A stretch of DNA of 37,852 nucleotides from Bradyrhizobium sp. (GCF_027451485.1 NZ_DAIDJE010000165.1:1-37852), one strand, 5' to 3'; shown: positions 26,401-34,373, numbered from the stretch's first letter. Notes: generated from the letters alone by a model not told the origin. Program-made: numbers and translations.

Positions 26401-26461
26401 CGCCAAGCCTGTCAACACCGAGCAGTTGCTGCTTGCGATCAGAATGTGGCTCCATCGCTGA
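20447..26461 (+). CDS. Poly-HAMP hybrid histidine kinase (fungal Nik1/Os-1-like), 2004 residues
   Basis: A very large soluble kinase with no signal peptide or membrane helix. Residues 1-170 hold a divergent HAMP-like lead. Residues 171-1090 are ten tandem 92-residue repeats with the consensus [19 protein letters not shown], then [18 protein letters not shown] and TMVDQL. A GAF-like domain follows at about 1100-1260 and a Gln/Glu-rich coiled coil at about 1265-1325. HisKA has His1338 ([11 protein letters not shown]). HATPase follows with [17 protein letters not shown] and [10 protein letters not shown]. Three receiver domains have phospho-acceptors Asp1666, Asp1788 and Asp1935. This is the layout of group III hybrid kinases. 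ATG 20447 follows GAGGGG with good spacing; a GTG at 20399 is less likely. The next gene, a receiver-PAS-HWE kinase, begins 9 bases after the stop. Confidence 0.93.
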   Translation: MSELGSAGPSTRRRVKIKPYANGKPDPSQELLQALQAMRSGDFSVRMTGNHLGIEGKIADTFNEIVAANQRMAQQLERVGQVVGREGKTRQRVRFGLASGSWADMENSVNTLIDDLLWPTREVTRAVAAVAQGDLLQTVKLDVDGRPLGGEFLQSATLVNTMIKQLSVFTSEVTRVAREVGTEGKLGGQAQVPEVTGVWKDLTESVNSMANNLTGQVRNIAEVTIAVANGDLSKKITVDVRGEILQLKEAINTMVDQLRSFASEVTRVAREVGTDGKLGGQAIVPGVGGTWKDLTDSVNAMCGNLTAQVRNIANVTTAVARGDLSRKITVDVRGEILELKDTINTMVDQLNSFASEVTRVAREVGTEGKLGGQAQVPGVAGTWKDLTDNVNFMASNLTAQVRNIADVATAIAGGDLSKKITVNVSGEILQLKETLNTMVDQLNAFAGEVTRVAREVGTEGRLGGQANVLGVAGTWKDLTESVNSMASNLTAQVRNIAEVTTAVANGDLSKKITVDVRGEILELKDTINTMVDQLNAFAGEVTRVAREVGTEGKLGGQAQVRGVAGTWKDLTDSVNSMASNLTGQVRNIAEVATAVAKGDLSKKITVNVSGEILQLKETLNTMVDQLNRFAGEVTRVAREVGTEGRLGGQANVPGVAGTWKDLTDSVNSMAGNLTAQVRNIAEVTTAVARGDLSRKITVDVKGEILELKNTINTMVDQLNAFASEVTRVAREVGTEGKLGGQAQVPEVAGTWKDLTDNVNFMASNLTAQVRNIAEVATAIAGGDLSKKITVDVRGEILLLKDTLNTMVEQLRSFAAEVTRVAREVGTEGRLGGQAVVPGVGGTWKDLTDNVNLLAAHLTTQVRNIAEVTTAVARGDLSRKITVDVKGEILELKNTINTMVDQLNAFAGEVTRVAREVGTEGKLGGQAQVPGVAGTWKDLTDTVNFMAANLTEQVRGIVKVVTAVANGDLKQNLTVKSKGEVAALAETINNMTETLATFAEQVTSVAREVGVEGRLGGQANVPGAAGTWKDLTGNVNLLAANLTSQVRAIAEVATAVTKGDLTRSIQVDARGEVAELKDNINTMITNLRLTTDLNTEQDWLKTNLARFTNMLQGQRDLATVGRLLLTELTPLVNAHRGVIYQVQYEESPQLRLLAAYAGDGANPHLQVIQLGEGLIGQCAMDKRQRLVADIPQDTMPVNSALMRVTPKNLVVLPVLFENQVKAVIELASVSSFTTSQMTFLEQLTDSIGIVLNSIEATMQTEGLLTQSQQLAGELQTQQKELQQTNEQLEQKAQQLAERNVEVERKNQEIEQARRALEEKATELSLTSKYKSEFLANMSHELRTPLNSILILGQQLTENPDGNLTPKQVEFARTIHGAGTDLLNLISDILDLSKIESGTVTVEAEEILVANLLETIGRPFRHEAENRHLTFDLAVDPHLGRSIHTDSKRLQQVLKNLLSNAFKFTAEGGVRLSVSAALGGWSADHPVLDHSPAVVAFEVSDTGIGIPQDKQKLIFEAFQQADAGTSRKYGGTGLGLAISRELASLLGGEIHLQSTPGKGSVFTLYLPLKYSGPTVAPRGNVPAQPSQPGLAPAMHASTQERVIEQLPDDRLNLEPGDTILLIVEDDTHYARVLVDLARDKGFKVLIATRGAEALDLAKQYQPTAISLDVFLPDMLGWTVLSQLKHNPLTRHIPVQIITLDEDRQHALARGAFSFVNKPTTTEGVAAALTQIKEYARPRRKRLLIVEDNAAEQMSIKELLGHDDIEIITAETGASALTTLRDSPCDCVVLDLRLPDMSGFEVLDSIRKDESLSEVPVVVFTGRELSVEEDAELHSMARSIVVKGVESPERLLDETSLFLHRVITELPVEKQRMLEKLNSSDEDLVGRTALLVDDDARNIFALSSVLERRGMKVLTATTGSEAIALVGSNPEIAVVLMDIMMPQMDGYQTIGVIRANPAFRRLPIIALTAKAMKGDREKCLEAGASDYLAKPVNTEQLLLAIRMWLHR
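20957..23716 (+). repeat. Ten tandem 276-bp repeats encoding poly-HAMP modules
   Basis: Exact 276-base periodicity begins at 20957, 21233, 21509, 21785, 22061, 22337, 22613, 22889, 23165 and 23441, with no indel between copies. Copies 1-8 are very similar in protein; copies 9 and 10 diverge in their second half. Repeats 2, 4, 6 and 8 share TTAVA and GEILELK, whereas 3, 5 and 7 share ATA-V/I-A and end TLNTMV, so the array also has a two-unit period (552 bases). Each unit matches the paired-HAMP unit of fungal Nik1-type kinases. Confidence 0.97.
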
Positions 26462-26470
26462 GTGCGCTAG

Positions 26471-27982
26471 ATGACAGACCACGAAAAGGTAGACATCCTT
26501 CTGGTTGACGATCAGCCGGCCAAGCTCCTGGCCTATGAGGTCATTCTCAAGGAACTCGGCGAGAATCTCGTGGTTGCGACCTCGGGACGGGAGGCGCTCG
26601 AATATCTGCTCAAGAACGAAGTGGCGGTGATCCTCGTGGATGTCTGCATGCCCGAGCTCGACGGCTTCGAGCTCGCGGCCATGATCCGCGAGCATCCGAG
26701 GTTCCAGAAGACGGCGATGATTTTCATCTCCGCCATCCAGGTTTCGGACCTCGACCGCCTCCGAGGCTACGAAATGGGCGCGGTCGATTACGTGCCAGTG
26801 CCTGTCGTTCCCGAGGTATTGCGGGCCAAGATCCGCGTTTTTGTCGACCTCTACCGCAAGACGCGGCAACTTGAGCGGTTCAATGCCGAGCTCGAGGACC
26901 GGGTGCGCGCCCGGACCAGGGAGCTCGAATATTCGAACGCACGGCTGCTCGAGAGCGAGCAGCGCCGGAGCCTTGCCCTCGCCGCAGGACGAATGGGGTC
27001 CTGGGACTGGGACTGGGTCAACGGTGACTGGATGTGGGACGAAGGTCAGTTCCGGATTTTTGGCGTCGACCCCAAGACCTTCACCGTCAATCCGGACAAT
27101 GTGCGCGCCCTGCTGTACCCGGAAGATGTCCACGAACTGCGCAAGGCGATCCTCCAGTTCGATAAAGGCGTCAAGTCCTACGAAACCGAGTTTCGCATCG
27201 TTCGTCCCGACGGCGAAATCCGTTGGCTGTTCGGCACCGCCGCCGCCACGACCAATGCGGCCGGCCGCGTCATTCGCGTCAGCGGCGTCACCGTCGACAT
27301 TACCGAACGCAAGCGCGCCGAAGAAAGGCAAACCCTGCTTACCCGCGAGGTCGACCATCGCGCCAAGAATGCGCTCGCGCTGGCGCAATCGATCGTCCGG
27401 CTGACGCGCGGGGAAAACGCCAAGTCCTACATGCAGGCCGTCGAAGGCCGCATCGGCGCGCTGGCGCGGGTGCATACCATCCTGTCGCTTTCAAGCTGGC
27501 AGGGCGCGGAGATCACCAAGCTCGTCGACGAGGAACTCGCGCCTTATCTGGTCAACGACCAGATCGTATTTGGCGGATCGAACGTCCAGCTCCAGCCGGC
27601 GACCGCGCAGACCTTGGCGATGGCACTGCACGAGCTGGTCACGAACTCGGCCAAATATGGCGCCTTGTCGACGCTGACGGGCCGCTTGGCAATCAATTGG
27701 AAGGTCGAAGCGGATGTTCTCGCCATTCAATGGGAAGAGCGGGACGGACCGCCAGTCGTGGAGCCGGCTTCGCGCGGCTTCGGCACGCGCAGCGTGATTG
27801 CCAGCATCGAATCCCAGCTCGGGGGCCGCGCCGAATTCGACTGGCGCCGCGAGGGCCTGATCTGCCGGCTCTCGGTTCCGTTAAAGCAGTACCCGGCGTC
27901 CCGACAAGCCGGCAATCGCCAACATGCGGCGCTGGCCGCTGCCGAGCGAGCGGCCGAAGCCCCGAAAGTCGCAACACAGTGA
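26471..27982 (+). CDS. Receiver-PAS-HWE-family histidine kinase
   Basis: A protein of 503 residues. The receiver domain (about 6-125) has the acidic pair at Asp13/Asp14 and phospho-acceptor Asp57 (ILVDVCMPELDGFE), but the usual Lys-Pro is replaced by Val110-Pro (DYVPVPVVPE). A linker helix (128-165) leads to a PAS domain at about 166-280 (WDWDWVNGDWMWDEGQFRIFG, ITERKRAEE). The HWE kinase core has His296 (EVDHRAKNALALAQS), then ALHELVTNSAKYGAL and the WEERDGP motif. HWE/HisKA_2 kinases in alphaproteobacteria often feed the general stress response. There is no DNA-binding output. It starts 9 bases after the poly-HAMP kinase and probably receives phosphate from it or works beside it; that link is inferred. 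A long Ala-rich tail closes it. Confidence 0.92.
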   Translation: MTDHEKVDILLVDDQPAKLLAYEVILKELGENLVVATSGREALEYLLKNEVAVILVDVCMPELDGFELAAMIREHPRFQKTAMIFISAIQVSDLDRLRGYEMGAVDYVPVPVVPEVLRAKIRVFVDLYRKTRQLERFNAELEDRVRARTRELEYSNARLLESEQRRSLALAAGRMGSWDWDWVNGDWMWDEGQFRIFGVDPKTFTVNPDNVRALLYPEDVHELRKAILQFDKGVKSYETEFRIVRPDGEIRWLFGTAAATTNAAGRVIRVSGVTVDITERKRAEERQTLLTREVDHRAKNALALAQSIVRLTRGENAKSYMQAVEGRIGALARVHTILSLSSWQGAEITKLVDEELAPYLVNDQIVFGGSNVQLQPATAQTLAMALHELVTNSAKYGALSTLTGRLAINWKVEADVLAIQWEERDGPPVVEPASRGFGTRSVIASIESQLGGRAEFDWRREGLICRLSVPLKQYPASRQAGNRQHAALAAAERAAEAPKVATQ

Positions 27983-28039
27983 CTGATCGTCCCTTAGCTG
28001 CCTGAGAAGCTGGCGCGAGGCCACAGGCCATGTTAGCGG

Positions 28040-28098
28040 CTTTTCCGGCCAAGGCATGATCCGGAAAAGTATCTAGCGGTTTTCCGAAAAACCATGCT
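28040..28098. repeat. Intergenic palindromic repeat (CCGGAAAA / TTTTCCGG type)
   Basis: CTTTTCCGG (28040-28048) and CCGGAAAAG (28061-28069) are perfect inverted repeats. A second arm GGTTTTCCG (28078-28086) can pair with the same CGGAAAA, and the outer ends GCATGATCC (from 28054) and ACCATGC (to about 28097) are also roughly complementary. It resembles the short extragenic palindromes scattered in Bradyrhizobium and relatives; that comparison is from memory. It may also end transcription of the kinase operon. Confidence 0.6.
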
Positions 28099-28170
28099 CA
28101 ATCGAAGAGCTCAAGCGCGATGACGGTTCGACCCGATCTCATCGCGCTTTGGCATACGGCGGGGAGAGCA

Positions 28171-28803
28171 ATGTTCGAAGCTGTGATCTGGGATTTCGGC
28201 GGCGTGTTGACGTCCTCGCCGTTCGAAGCTTTTGCCCGTTTCGAGACCGAGCGCGGCCTGCCCGCCGATATTATCCGCCGCACCAACGCCGCCAATCATT
28301 TGGAGAATGCCTGGGCGAAGTTCGAGCGCGCGGAGATCGACATCGAAATGTTCGACGGCTTGTTTGCCGCGGAATCGCTGGCGCTGGGTGCCGAGGTCCG
28401 GGGCAAGGACGTATTGCCGCTGCTCGCGGGCGATCTGCGGCCCGAAATGGTCGAGGCGCTCCGCCGCATCCGCTCCAAATTCAAGACCGGCTGCATCACC
28501 AACAACCTCCCCGCCAATGCGATCGGCAGCGCAGGCGGACGGATGCTGTACATTGCCGAAGTCATGGCGCTGTTCGACCATGTGATCGAATCGGCCAAGA
28601 TCGGCCTGCGAAAGCCCGATCCAAGAATCTACCGCTCGATGGTGGACACGCTCGCGGTCGATCCCAAACGCTGCATCTATCTCGATGACCTCGGCGTCAA
28701 CCTGAAGCCGGCGCGCGAGATGGGTATGACCACGATCAAGGTCGCCAACGCCAAACAGGCGGTCGCCGAACTGGAAGCCGCGACCGGGCTTTCGTTGCAG
28801 TAA
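28171..28803 (+). CDS. HAD-superfamily (subfamily IA) hydrolase
   Basis: A protein of 210 residues. Motif I is WDFGGVLTSS with nucleophile Asp8; the second Asp of the common DxD is Gly10, as in the epoxide-hydrolase N-domain/ACAD10-like branch. Motif II is CITNNLP, motif III is Lys in IGLRKPDPRIY, and motif IV is YLDDLGVNLKPAREMGMTTI. The helical cap is of type C1 (about 18-85). It is probably a small phosphatase or related hydrolase; substrate unknown, and the missing second Asp may lower phosphatase activity. ATG 28171 is preferred over 28120 because GGGGAG lies a few bases upstream. It lies after a palindromic repeat, so it is probably its own transcription unit, and ends 18 bases from the convergent Mo-enzyme gene. 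Confidence 0.88.
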   Translation: MFEAVIWDFGGVLTSSPFEAFARFETERGLPADIIRRTNAANHLENAWAKFERAEIDIEMFDGLFAAESLALGAEVRGKDVLPLLAGDLRPEMVEALRRIRSKFKTGCITNNLPANAIGSAGGRMLYIAEVMALFDHVIESAKIGLRKPDPRIYRSMVDTLAVDPKRCIYLDDLGVNLKPAREMGMTTIKVANAKQAVAELEAATGLSLQ

Positions 28804-28821
28804 CCAGCCGCCGTCGCGCGC

Positions 28822-31044
28822 CTACGCGTCGATCGCATCCTTGATCCTCTTTCGCGTCAGCGGCAAATCACGCAGCCGCTTGCCGGTGGCATCGGCGATC
28901 GCGTTCGCCACTGATGCCGCGGCCGGGCCCTGCCCGGTCTCGCCGCTGCCGAGGAACGGCAGGCCCGGACGATTGATGATGTGGACGTCGATCTTGTCCG
29001 GCACCGCATCGAAACGCAGGATCGGATAGGTTTGCCAGTCGATGCTGGTGATCCGCGTCTGATCGAAGGTGACGGCCTCATACAGCGTCCAGCTCGTCGA
29101 CTGCACGATCGCGCCCTCGACCTGGTTGGCCAGCCCATCGGGATTGACAACCTGGCCGCTGTCAACCGCAGCCACCGCCCGCACCAGACGCGGACGCCCG
29201 GTCTCCCGGTCGACCTCGACCTCGCTCGCAATCGCGCAATAGGCTGCGAGGTTCTTGTAGCGCGCAAAGGCAAAGCCGTAGCCGCGCCCCTCGGGCGCCT
29301 TTTGTCCCTTTTGCCAGCCGAATTCCTTGGCCGCCTTTTCCACGACCTCGCGGGCTCGCGGATCGTCGAGATGCTTCAAGCGGAATTCGACCGGGTCGGC
29401 ACCGGCGAGTTCGGCAAGCTCATTCATGAAGCTCTCGATCGAAAACACATTGTGGTAGGCGCCGAGCCCGCGCATCGCCGAAATCCGCACCGGCATTGAG
29501 GGGATGAAATGATGCACGATATGGGCGTTGGGGAATTTGTAGATCGGGATCGCGTTGCGGTCGCCGCCGCCTTCCGGCAGCGGCAGCGGCTTTGCAGGGG
29601 GGACCGCAAGCGGATCGGCCATCAGCTGGGCCGCCAGCATGCAGCCGCCACCGCCCGGTCGCATCGAATGCGTGTTGCTCCAGACCTCGAAATTCCACGA
29701 CGCGATCGCACCGGAGTCGTCGAGCGAGGCTTTCAGTCTGGTGACCATAGCCGGGCCGTAGGGCTCCCAGCCATGCTCCTGTTCGCGCATCCATTGCACG
29801 CGCACGGGCTTGCCCGGCAGTTCGCGCGCGATCAAGGCGGCATCGGCCGCGGCATCATCGGCGCCGTTGTGTCCGTAGCAGCCCGAACCCTCGACGTGAA
29901 TCAGGTGAACATTCGCCGGCGGCACGCGCAGCATCTCGGCAATGCCGGCGCGGTCGGGATAAACCCCTTGCGTATGGGTCCACACCGTCATGACACCGCC
30001 GCTCAACTGCGCGACCGCGCAGGATGGACCGATCGAGCCGTGCGACTGGTAGGGACGCGTATAGCTGGCCTCCAGCGTCTTTTTACCCGTCTCGGCAGGG
30101 TCGCCGACTTCGAAGATGACCGAGTCCCGCGAGGGCAGGCTGGTGACGACGTGCGGCAGATCGTGCTGGTTCGGCAGCTGCGCTGTTTCCTTCCACTTCG
30201 CGGCGGCCGATAGCGCCCGCATCGCCTTGATGGCCTGGAACTCCTTTTGTGCCACCACCGCCAGGAAATTGCCGCTGCGCACGACCTTCACGACGCCCGG
30301 CAGCTTTTCGACGGAAGCGGCATCGCATTCCGTCAACTGCGCGCCATAGCTCGGCGGGCGGACGAGGCGCGCATGCAGCATGCCCGGCAACCGCATGTCC
30401 TGGACGTAAGCGGCGCCGCCAGTGACCTTGGCCGGAATATCCACCCGGGGCACGGGGTGCCCCATCACCTTGTAGCTCGCAGGATTCTTCAGATTCGATT
30501 TGACCTGCGCCTCGACGTGCAGCATGTCGCCGGCAACCAGATCGCCGTAACTCAGGCGGCGGCCGTCGGGCGCGATCACCGCGCCGCTTTCGGTGCGAAG
30601 ATTTTCCGCCGGCACATCGAAGCGCCGGGCGGCTTCCGCGATCAGAAGCGCGCGCACCTGCGCCGCCGCATTGAGGATCGCGGTGCCGCTATCCTGCATC
30701 GAGTGGCTGCCGGCCGTATAACCCTCGTTCGACGTGCGGCTGGTATCGGCGGTCACGACCTTGACGGCTTCGAAGGGAACATCGAGCTCTTCGGCGGCGA
30801 TCTGCTGGAACGCGGTCTTGAAGCCCTGGCCGAGTTCGACCTTGCCGGTGAAGGCCGTGATGCCGCTGGCATCGATGCGGATCCAGGCATCGAGATAGGG
30901 CGACTTTGCGAGGCTGCCGGGAGGCTTTGGCGCGGCGCTCGCGCCCTGTTCCTGCGCAAAGGCGCCCGGCAACGCGAAGCTGACGATCAGGGCGCCGCCG
31001 CTCGCGAGCACCTGACGGCGATCGGGATGGATCGGACCGTTCAT
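28822..31044 (-). CDS. Molybdenum hydroxylase large subunit (IorB-like, xanthine oxidase family)
   Basis: A protein of 740 residues. The N-terminus has a Tat motif (DRRQVLASGGALIVSFALPG). The chain then carries the Mo-cofactor domains: GKVELGQGFKTAFQQIAAEEL near the start, RVDIPAKVTGGAAYVQD, MRGLGAYHN, and the catalytic-Glu motif GSGETGQGP with Glu702. It is the Mo-molybdopterin subunit of an isoquinoline 1-oxidoreductase / aldehyde or nicotinate dehydrogenase-type enzyme and hydroxylates an aldehyde or N-heterocycle using water. The Tat signal and cytochrome partner place it in the periplasm. I chose ATG 31044, overlapping the small-subunit stop (ATGA), with GGGGAG upstream; the frame extends to 31248 but only as a shadow of the neighbouring gene. 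Confidence 0.92.
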   Translation of the reverse strand: MNGPIHPDRRQVLASGGALIVSFALPGAFAQEQGASAAPKPPGSLAKSPYLDAWIRIDASGITAFTGKVELGQGFKTAFQQIAAEELDVPFEAVKVVTADTSRTSNEGYTAGSHSMQDSGTAILNAAAQVRALLIAEAARRFDVPAENLRTESGAVIAPDGRRLSYGDLVAGDMLHVEAQVKSNLKNPASYKVMGHPVPRVDIPAKVTGGAAYVQDMRLPGMLHARLVRPPSYGAQLTECDAASVEKLPGVVKVVRSGNFLAVVAQKEFQAIKAMRALSAAAKWKETAQLPNQHDLPHVVTSLPSRDSVIFEVGDPAETGKKTLEASYTRPYQSHGSIGPSCAVAQLSGGVMTVWTHTQGVYPDRAGIAEMLRVPPANVHLIHVEGSGCYGHNGADDAAADAALIARELPGKPVRVQWMREQEHGWEPYGPAMVTRLKASLDDSGAIASWNFEVWSNTHSMRPGGGGCMLAAQLMADPLAVPPAKPLPLPEGGGDRNAIPIYKFPNAHIVHHFIPSMPVRISAMRGLGAYHNVFSIESFMNELAELAGADPVEFRLKHLDDPRAREVVEKAAKEFGWQKGQKAPEGRGYGFAFARYKNLAAYCAIASEVEVDRETGRPRLVRAVAAVDSGQVVNPDGLANQVEGAIVQSTSWTLYEAVTFDQTRITSIDWQTYPILRFDAVPDKIDVHIINRPGLPFLGSGETGQGPAAASVANAIADATGKRLRDLPLTRKRIKDAIDA

Positions 31045-31535
31045 CGCGGGCTCCCCTTTTCGTTCGTCAATTCGGCGGTATCCATCAGATGCGCGGCACG
31101 ATGCACGGCACGAAGGATGCGCATATGGGTGCCGCAGCGGCAGAGATTGGTTTGCAGCTCCTCGCGAATCTGCGCGTCCGTCGGTTTCGGATTCCGCTGC
31201 AACAGCGCCTGCGCACGCATCATCATGCCGGCGATGCAATAGCCGCATTGCGCCGCCTGCTCCTCCATGAAGGCGCGCTGGATCGGCGCCGGCTTGTCCA
31301 CCGTGCCTAGGCCTTCCAGCGTCGTCACTTCCTTGTCCTTCAACAGGACGAGCGGCGTGACGCAGGACAACACGGCCCTGCCGTCAACGATCACCGTGCA
31401 GGCGCCGCACTGGCCGAGGCCGCAGCCGAACTTGGCGGCATTGAGCTTCAGGTCGTCCCGCAGCACATAGAGCAGCGGTGTGTCGGGATCGGCGTCGATC
31501 TCGTGATCGTGGCCATTGATCTTCAATGTCATCAT
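31041..31535 (-). CDS. Molybdenum hydroxylase 2Fe-2S subunit (IorA-like)
   Basis: A protein of 164 residues with two 2Fe-2S clusters: the plant-ferredoxin-type set Cys38, Cys43, Cys46 and Cys58 (FGCGLGQCGACTV) and the second, helical set Cys97, Cys100, Cys132 and Cys134 (CGYCIAG ... LCRCGTH). The length is typical for the small subunit of the xanthine-oxidase family. It passes electrons from the Mo centre towards the cytochrome subunit. There is no own Tat signal, so it is presumably carried out with the Tat-bearing large subunit. ATG 31535 overlaps the cytochrome stop (ATGA), and the stop overlaps the large-subunit start. Two ATGs lie together (31535, 31532); the first fits the overlap. Confidence 0.93.
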   Translation of the reverse strand: MMTLKINGHDHEIDADPDTPLLYVLRDDLKLNAAKFGCGLGQCGACTVIVDGRAVLSCVTPLVLLKDKEVTTLEGLGTVDKPAPIQRAFMEEQAAQCGYCIAGMMMRAQALLQRNPKPTDAQIREELQTNLCRCGTHMRILRAVHRAAHLMDTAELTNEKGSPR

Positions 31536-32872
31536 GGTTTGTCTCGCTGCTTCAAACCGCCGGGCGCGCTATCGCTCCCGCGAGAAGTTTTCAGAGCTAC
31601 GGTTTCCGTCTGCCTGGCATTGCGCACCGCCTGATCGACGCCGCTCCAGGGCGGCCGGGTGCTGAAGCGGCTGCGGAGATATTGCAGCAAGGCGACAAGC
31701 TGATCGTCGGTCATGCTGTTGGCAAAACCCGGCATGATGGGGCTGCGTTCCCCGCTCACGGGGCGGATGCCCGACAAAATCACGTTGGCGGCGTTGCGCG
31801 GGTCCGGCGCACTGAGCGCCGTACTGAGCCGCAGGTCGATCCCGCTATAGGGAAGCGGCCGGTCCGATTCATGGCAGGTCGCGCAGGCCGCCTGGTAGAT
31901 CGCAGCGCCCGGCTGGTCGGCGGCGGCTGCCTGAGCGCCGTTGCCCTTGGCCGGGCCGTCGCGCCCCTGCGGCGGTGGTCCAAACACGCTTGCCATATAG
32001 AGGGCGATCGCGCGAACGTCGCTCTCGGGCACCGAGGACAGGTTGGCGGTGACTTCCGCCATCGGACCGCGCGCGGTGCCATGGTCGGCATCCCAGCCGT
32101 CGCGCAGATAATGAAACAGCGCGTCCTGGGTCCAGGGCACCGGCGCATGCGATTGCGCGTTGATGGCATAGGCATGCCAGTTCTCGACATTGGCGCCGGA
32201 AAACGAGGCGTTCGCCTCCTCCGCGCCCAGCCCATTGCGCGGCGTATGGCAGGCGCCGCAATGCGCCAATCCATCGACAAGGTAAGCGCCGCGATTCCAT
32301 TCCGCACTTTGGCTGCGGTCCACCTTGTAGGTCCCGCCTTTCAGGAACAAGAGCTTCCAGCCGGCGATGATGAAGCGCTGGTTGAAGGGAAAGGACAGTT
32401 CGTTGGGATGATCGGTTGCGCGAACGGCAGGGCGCGTCATCAGGAACGCATAGAGCGCGCGGTCGTCCTCGTCGGTCACATTGGTGAAGTGATCATAGGG
32501 AAAGGTCGGATAAAGGTGATGTCCGGCCCGATCGACCCCGAACCGCATGGCGCGCCGGAAAGCCGCTTCCGACCAGCGGCCGATGCCGCTGTCCGGATCG
32601 GGCGTGATGTTGGAGGAATAGACCGTGCCGAACGGCGTCGGCACCGGCAAGCCGCCGGCGAAGGCCTTGCCGCCAGGCGCCGTATGGCAGTCGTTGCAAT
32701 TGCCGATGGCTGCGAGATCGCGACCGCGTTTGACGAGTGCGCGGTCGAAGGATTGCGGCGCGGGAGGCTCAATCGCCGCGATCACTGGCCGCCAGGCGAT
32801 AGCGAAGGCCGCAATCGCTGCTGCGATCACCACCACGAACGCGATAGCGGCGAGTACTCGTAGTTTGCTCAT
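31532..32872 (-). CDS. Tri-haem cytochrome c subunit of the Mo hydroxylase
   Basis: A protein of 446 residues with an N-terminal membrane anchor / uncleaved signal (about 5-27) and three CxxCH haem sites: CNDCH (59-63), CGACH (205-209) and CATCH (330-334). It has the layout of the cytochrome subunits of periplasmic alcohol, aldehyde and nicotinate dehydrogenases, including NITPDPDSGIGRWSEAAFRRAM and PPWSG-type segments. It takes electrons from the Fe-S subunit and hands them to the respiratory chain. It is the first gene of a cytochrome, Fe-S, Mo operon with four-base overlaps at both junctions. Upstream (32873-33027) is 155 bases with no clear promoter; the anti-sigma gene ends there on the same strand. 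Confidence 0.92.
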   Translation of the reverse strand: MSKLRVLAAIAFVVVIAAAIAAFAIAWRPVIAAIEPPAPQSFDRALVKRGRDLAAIGNCNDCHTAPGGKAFAGGLPVPTPFGTVYSSNITPDPDSGIGRWSEAAFRRAMRFGVDRAGHHLYPTFPYDHFTNVTDEDDRALYAFLMTRPAVRATDHPNELSFPFNQRFIIAGWKLLFLKGGTYKVDRSQSAEWNRGAYLVDGLAHCGACHTPRNGLGAEEANASFSGANVENWHAYAINAQSHAPVPWTQDALFHYLRDGWDADHGTARGPMAEVTANLSSVPESDVRAIALYMASVFGPPPQGRDGPAKGNGAQAAAADQPGAAIYQAACATCHESDRPLPYSGIDLRLSTALSAPDPRNAANVILSGIRPVSGERSPIMPGFANSMTDDQLVALLQYLRSRFSTRPPWSGVDQAVRNARQTETVALKTSRGSDSAPGGLKQRDKP

Positions 32873-33027
32873 CCCGGTCCGAACGTCTTGTTGCTTTTGG
32901 CGCCCTTGCTAGCACGAATTGCCCGGTCGCGTCCAAGCACTGCCGCTCCCCGGTGAGAGGCGGACACGCGCTTTTGTCCTCTGAACCGACCGGCTTGCTG
33001 CCGCACTATCGGAGCGCGCCGCCCGCA

Positions 33028-33831
33028 CTACGGCCTGGTTATTTCCGGCGCGGGCGCTGCGGCGGAAAAGGCGCGTTCGAACACAGCCAGATCCGCAGCC
33101 GGCAAGTCGCCCACTGCGACATAGCTGAAATTGCCATCGCTCCAGCTTCGAACGTTGTAGCCAGCGATCGCCTGGTCAGGGACGGTCTCGCCGGGGCGCA
33201 GCGTCGTGAGGCTCACCGTATGTGCGGCATGCTTGTAGACGATCGTCGCCACCGGACGATCGCCGATCACGTCGACCCGGCCGCCCAGCAACGTGAAGCC
33301 CTGCGCCGAGAGATCCGGCACCTGCGGCGATTCCGGCAGCCGTGACGTGAACCACGGCTTCACCGTGTGGCGGTCGGAGGACGCGATGTCGAACGGCTGC
33401 GGCGCCATCAGGCCGCGGATATGCCCGGCGACGACCTCGCTGGCGATCGTGTCTCTTCGGCTGAAGTGATCCATCGTTTTCAGCACGGAGCCGGAGATGA
33501 CGGCGCCGAGCAGCGCGGATGCGGCAAGCGCCTGGAAGGACCAGCTGCGCCGGCGCAAGGCAATGGCATGATTGGCTCTGCCGGCCTGCTCCGCGCCGGT
33601 CTGCTCGGCGTTCAGCCGGGCCTCGAGGCGCGCCTGCAGGCCGGATGGCACGTCTGCCGGCGGCAGCGTGCGAACGGCCCGCCGCAGCGACATCAGCTGC
33701 GAATAACGAGCCTTCAAGGCAGCGTCGCTCGCCATCCGCCGCTCGAATTCGCTCGCGGCAGCCGGATCGAGTTCGCCGTCGCAATAGGCGTTGAGCAGCA
33801 GTTCGTCACTCTCGCGCAAGGAGGCATTCAT
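33028..33831 (-). CDS. Anti-sigma factor (membrane-anchored)
   Basis: A protein of 267 residues. The N-terminal about 75 residues hold an anti-sigma-like helical domain (LLLNAYCDGELDPAAASEFE), but I see no HxxxCxxC zinc motif: there is a single Cys at position 17. One membrane helix lies at about 99-117 (LAASALLGAVISGS), so the C-terminal domain (120-267) should be periplasmic; it resembles the sensor half of alphaproteobacterial anti-sigma factors of this type. The start overlaps the sigma factor stop by four bases, the classical arrangement in which the anti-sigma holds its cognate ECF factor until a signal is sensed. The signal is unknown. Confidence 0.88.
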   Translation of the reverse strand: MNASLRESDELLLNAYCDGELDPAAASEFERRMASDAALKARYSQLMSLRRAVRTLPPADVPSGLQARLEARLNAEQTGAEQAGRANHAIALRRRSWSFQALAASALLGAVISGSVLKTMDHFSRRDTIASEVVAGHIRGLMAPQPFDIASSDRHTVKPWFTSRLPESPQVPDLSAQGFTLLGGRVDVIGDRPVATIVYKHAAHTVSLTTLRPGETVPDQAIAGYNVRSWSDGNFSYVAVGDLPAADLAVFERAFSAAAPAPEITRP

Positions 33832-34373
33832 GCCTGCTGTCGACCTCCAACAAGTGCCATCAACAGCTGCCTTGCTCGCGACAGCCGCGACATGACGGTG
33901 CCGATCGGCACATTGGTGATCTCGGCAATATCGCGATAGTTCATCTGATTGATTTCCCGCAGCACAATGACTTCGCGAAACGGGGCCGGCAATTGCGCCA
34001 GCGCGCCTTCGATCTGCTCGGCATCCGCCTTGAGAAGCGCAGCCTCCTCGGGCGTCTCTATTTTCGTGCCGTACAGGCCTTCATATTCAAGCTCCTGCTG
34101 TTCGGCCGCATTGAGATCGTCGATATACGTCACTGACTTGGGCCTGTTCCTGGTCAACCAGCTCAGCGCCGTGTTGCGCACGATCGCCAGCGACCAGGCG
34201 CGCGGGTTGACGGCTCCGAAACCCTTGATGCCCCGGAACGCCCTGATCGCCGCTTCCTGCACGATATCTTCCGCATCCGATGCATTGCCGGAAAGCCATC
34301 GCGCGAGGCGATAAGCCTCTGGCAGGTGCGGCAGGAAGATCTCGTCGAACGCGTTTCGGTCGTCGTTTTGCAC
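33828..34373 (-). CDS. ECF-family RNA polymerase sigma factor
   Basis: A protein of 181 residues with sigma region 2 (YRLARWLSGNASDAEDIVQEAAIRAFRG and PRAWSLAIVRNTALSWL) and region 4 (LPAPFREVIVLREINQMNYRDIAEITNVPIGTVMSRLSRARQ). A region-2 to region-4 linker at about 95-125 contains EYEGLYGTK. It has no region 1 or 3, as usual. The start is a GTG at 34373. It is translationally coupled to its anti-sigma. A metallophosphoesterase/cupredoxin operon lies just upstream on the same strand and is a plausible target. No recognisable autoregulatory promoter was found in the 131-base upstream gap apart from a hairpin. Confidence 0.93.
   Translation of the reverse strand: MQNDDRNAFDEIFLPHLPEAYRLARWLSGNASDAEDIVQEAAIRAFRGIKGFGAVNPRAWSLAIVRNTALSWLTRNRPKSVTYIDDLNAAEQQELEYEGLYGTKIETPEEAALLKADAEQIEGALAQLPAPFREVIVLREINQMNYRDIAEITNVPIGTVMSRLSRARQLLMALVGGRQQA

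Noticed and set aside
25622..27475. 617-codon - strand frame opposite the receiver domains
   Set aside because: Shadow of two well-defined kinase genes on the + strand.
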